This document shows positions 6,400 through 7,157 of a DNA stretch of 7,157 nt, piece by piece (the first letter of the stretch is position 1; each line of letters begins with the position of its first letter). The translations under genes were made by a program, and so were the position numbers. The notes beneath the pieces were generated by a model, which ran no database searches, was not told the DNA's origin, and was given only the letters and a program-made list of their open reading frames with translations. Source of the stretch: Anaerolineales bacterium (lineage in GTDB: Bacteria; Chloroflexota; Anaerolineae; Anaerolineales; Villigracilaceae); contig JADGQD010000105.1 in assembly GCA_017882065.1 (NCBI GenBank), forward strand, positions 1-7,157. The letters are read 5' to 3'.

Positions 6400-7011
6400 T
6401 TAGGCCTTCTTTACTTTTTCTGCAGCCGCAAAACCGGCCTCGAGCGCCTTGTGGTTCATCTCCTCGGTCCCCCGCGGGGCGCGAGCGATGATGGCTTTTT
6501 CCAAAGCCTGCCGTGAAACCACTCCCGTCAGCCCGACCAGCACGCCCAGGGCAACGGTATTGGCCGTAATGATCCTGCCGGTCGTCTCAAACGCCATTTT
6601 CGTGATGGGCAGGCGGATGGCCTTTGGAGCGCTGCTGGAATCCACTTTGTCTGCGTCTACGATGAGCAGGCCGGTCGGCTTGACGGTGGAGGCAAATTTC
6701 CTGAACGCCTCCTGGCTCAACGCCACCACCACGTCTGGTTGAAGGACTTCGGGGTGGTCAATCTCACCGGAAGAGATGATGACCTCGGACTTACTCGCAC
6801 CGCCGCGTGCTTCCGGTCCATAACTCTGCGACTGGACGGCGTTCTGGCCCCCGTAGATGGTGGCTGCTTCGGCCAGGATGATGCCAGCCAGGATCATGCC
6901 CTGCCCACCTTCGCCAGCCAGCCGGACCTCGGTCCGCTCAGCCATTTTCGTGGTAGTCCCGGTTCCAGCGGGGTAGTCCCGGTTTTCGGACGGGACACGG
7001 GGCCCGGTCAT
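6400..7011 (-). CDS. korC: 2-oxoacid:ferredoxin oxidoreductase, gamma subunit (KorC-like)
   Basis: This is the gamma subunit of a thiamine-diphosphate, iron-sulfur oxidoreductase that interconverts 2-oxoacids (probably 2-oxoglutarate) and acyl-CoA with ferredoxin. The family core begins at a second in-frame ATG (6945), giving 181 aa, the usual size. In that numbering, GEGGQG is at 11-16, QSYGPEARGG at 40-49 and ITANTVALGVLVG at 126-138. The longer start at 7011 (203 aa) is reported because it has the only good ribosome site and overlaps the beta-subunit stop as ATGA. The ATG at 6945 has no Shine-Dalgarno sequence. The extra 22 residues (TGPRVPSENRDYPAGTGTT and neighbours) are encoded by the repeat at 6949-7002 and are not part of the family. 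Either the protein carries this extension or it restarts at 6945. The 2-oxoacid substrate is inferred; pyruvate- or indolepyruvate-type enzymes are alternatives. Confidence 0.88.
   Translation of the reverse strand: MTGPRVPSENRDYPAGTGTTTKMAERTEVRLAGEGGQGMILAGIILAEAATIYGGQNAVQSQSYGPEARGGASKSEVIISSGEIDHPEVLQPDVVVALSQEAFRKFASTVKPTGLLIVDADKVDSSSAPKAIRLPITKMAFETTGRIITANTVALGVLVGLTGVVSRQALEKAIIARAPRGTEEMNHKALEAGFAAAEKVKKA
6949..7002 (+). repeat. Second copy of the GGTAGTCCCGGTTCC repeat, inside the gamma-subunit start
   Basis: Two units begin at 6952 (GGTAGTCCCGGTTCCAGCG) and 6972 (GGTAGTCCCGGTTTTCGG), with the 20-bp period seen in the kamA leader. The last unit forms a hairpin: GTCCCG at 6976-6981 and CGGGAC at 6991-6996 with a 9-nt loop, the same loop length as in the kamA leader copy. 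The block ends in ACGGGACACGGGG, like the other copy. The sequence CATTT occurs at 6943-6947 and again at 7009-7013, bracketing the block 66 bp apart as a possible target-site duplication. Confidence 0.85.
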
Positions 7012-7157
7012 TTCTCACCTCTCTGGACACGGGTAATCAAATTGGCATAAACCTGCGTATACTGCGGACGCTCGATGTCAATGAATTTGCCGCGCACGAT
7101 TTTGGTATTGGCAGCCTGTTCTTCCGGCGGTAGTCTGTCAAGAGCGGATTTGGCGAT
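7008..7157 (-). CDS. 2-oxoacid:ferredoxin oxidoreductase, beta subunit (C-terminal fragment)
   Basis: The last 49 residues of a protein whose start lies beyond the right edge. It is open from the edge to a TGA at 7008-7010. The tail contains LPPEEQAANTKIVRG followed by ERPQYTQVYANLI, which resembles the C-terminus of KorB-type beta subunits, the thiamine-diphosphate-binding partner. The stop overlaps the start of the next gene by 4 nt (ATGA), the usual arrangement of translationally coupled subunits. Identification leans on this neighbour as much as on the short fragment itself. The fragment ends at the window edge and is not a broken gene. Confidence 0.75.
   Translation of the reverse strand: MAKSALDRLPPEEQAANTKIVRGKFIDIERPQYTQVYANLITRVQRGEK
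7014..7020 (-). promoter_or_regulatory. Ribosome binding site that decides the gamma-subunit start
   Basis: The - strand reads AGGTGAG here, within GAGAGGTGAGAA, and AGG lies 6 nt before the ATG at 7011. It sits inside the end of the beta-subunit gene. Nothing similar precedes the ATG at 6945, where homologues normally begin. If the repeat was inserted later, this site originally served that family ATG directly. Confidence 0.75.

Overview
The window is 7.2 kb of ordinary-looking bacterial chromosome of moderately high GC. It carries four complete genes, one gene with a disputed start and one gene cut by the right edge. The gene mix suggests a facultatively or strictly anaerobic bacterium: a KimA-like permease, a clostridial-type lysine 2,3-aminomutase, a Kv-beta-type aldo/keto reductase and a ferredoxin-dependent 2-oxoacid oxidoreductase. 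Composition and the overall look of the proteins fit Chloroflexota (Anaerolineae), but nothing seen here proves the phylum.

Layout: (1) 66-1901 (+) is a 611-aa APC/KUP-type permease that aligns by eye with the B. subtilis K+ transporter KimA, including the residues I recall as its ion site. (2) 1902-2081 is a convergent gap with a weak + strand terminator and a 20-bp palindrome. (3) 2082-3557 (-) is a full-length glucose-6-phosphate dehydrogenase (zwf). (4) 3558-3960 is a 403-bp divergent intergenic region with a well-formed sigma70-type promoter facing right, then a block of about 20-bp GGTAGTCCCGGTTCC-type repeats. (5) 3961-5289 (+) is a lysine 2,3-aminomutase (kamA) and, 13 nt later, 5303-6283 (+) is an aldo/keto reductase. 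They form a likely two-gene operon closed by a strong hairpin terminator at 6334-6359. (6) The last part, on the - strand, is the end of a 2-oxoacid:ferredoxin oxidoreductase operon: the tail of the beta subunit at the right edge, then the gamma subunit (korC-like).

How they work together: zwf supplies NADPH and pentose-phosphate precursors. kamA would make L-beta-lysine, either as osmolyte precursor or for lysine breakdown. Its reductase partner has no obvious role in either pathway. The permease probably imports K+. The Kor-type enzyme links 2-oxoacid oxidation or synthesis to ferredoxin.

The most notable observation is that the same short repeat occurs both in the kamA leader and at the start of the gamma-subunit gene. 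There it appears to have inserted exactly 66 bp, in frame, between the Shine-Dalgarno/ATG and the family's normal ATG, with a 5-bp direct repeat (CATTT) at both ends. This resembles in-frame repeat insertions such as Rickettsia palindromic elements. Second, the aminomutase keeps the radical SAM, PLP and lysine-binding residues but has lost all four cysteines of the structural zinc site of the clostridial enzyme. I see no rRNA, tRNA, CRISPR array, insertion sequence or phage gene.
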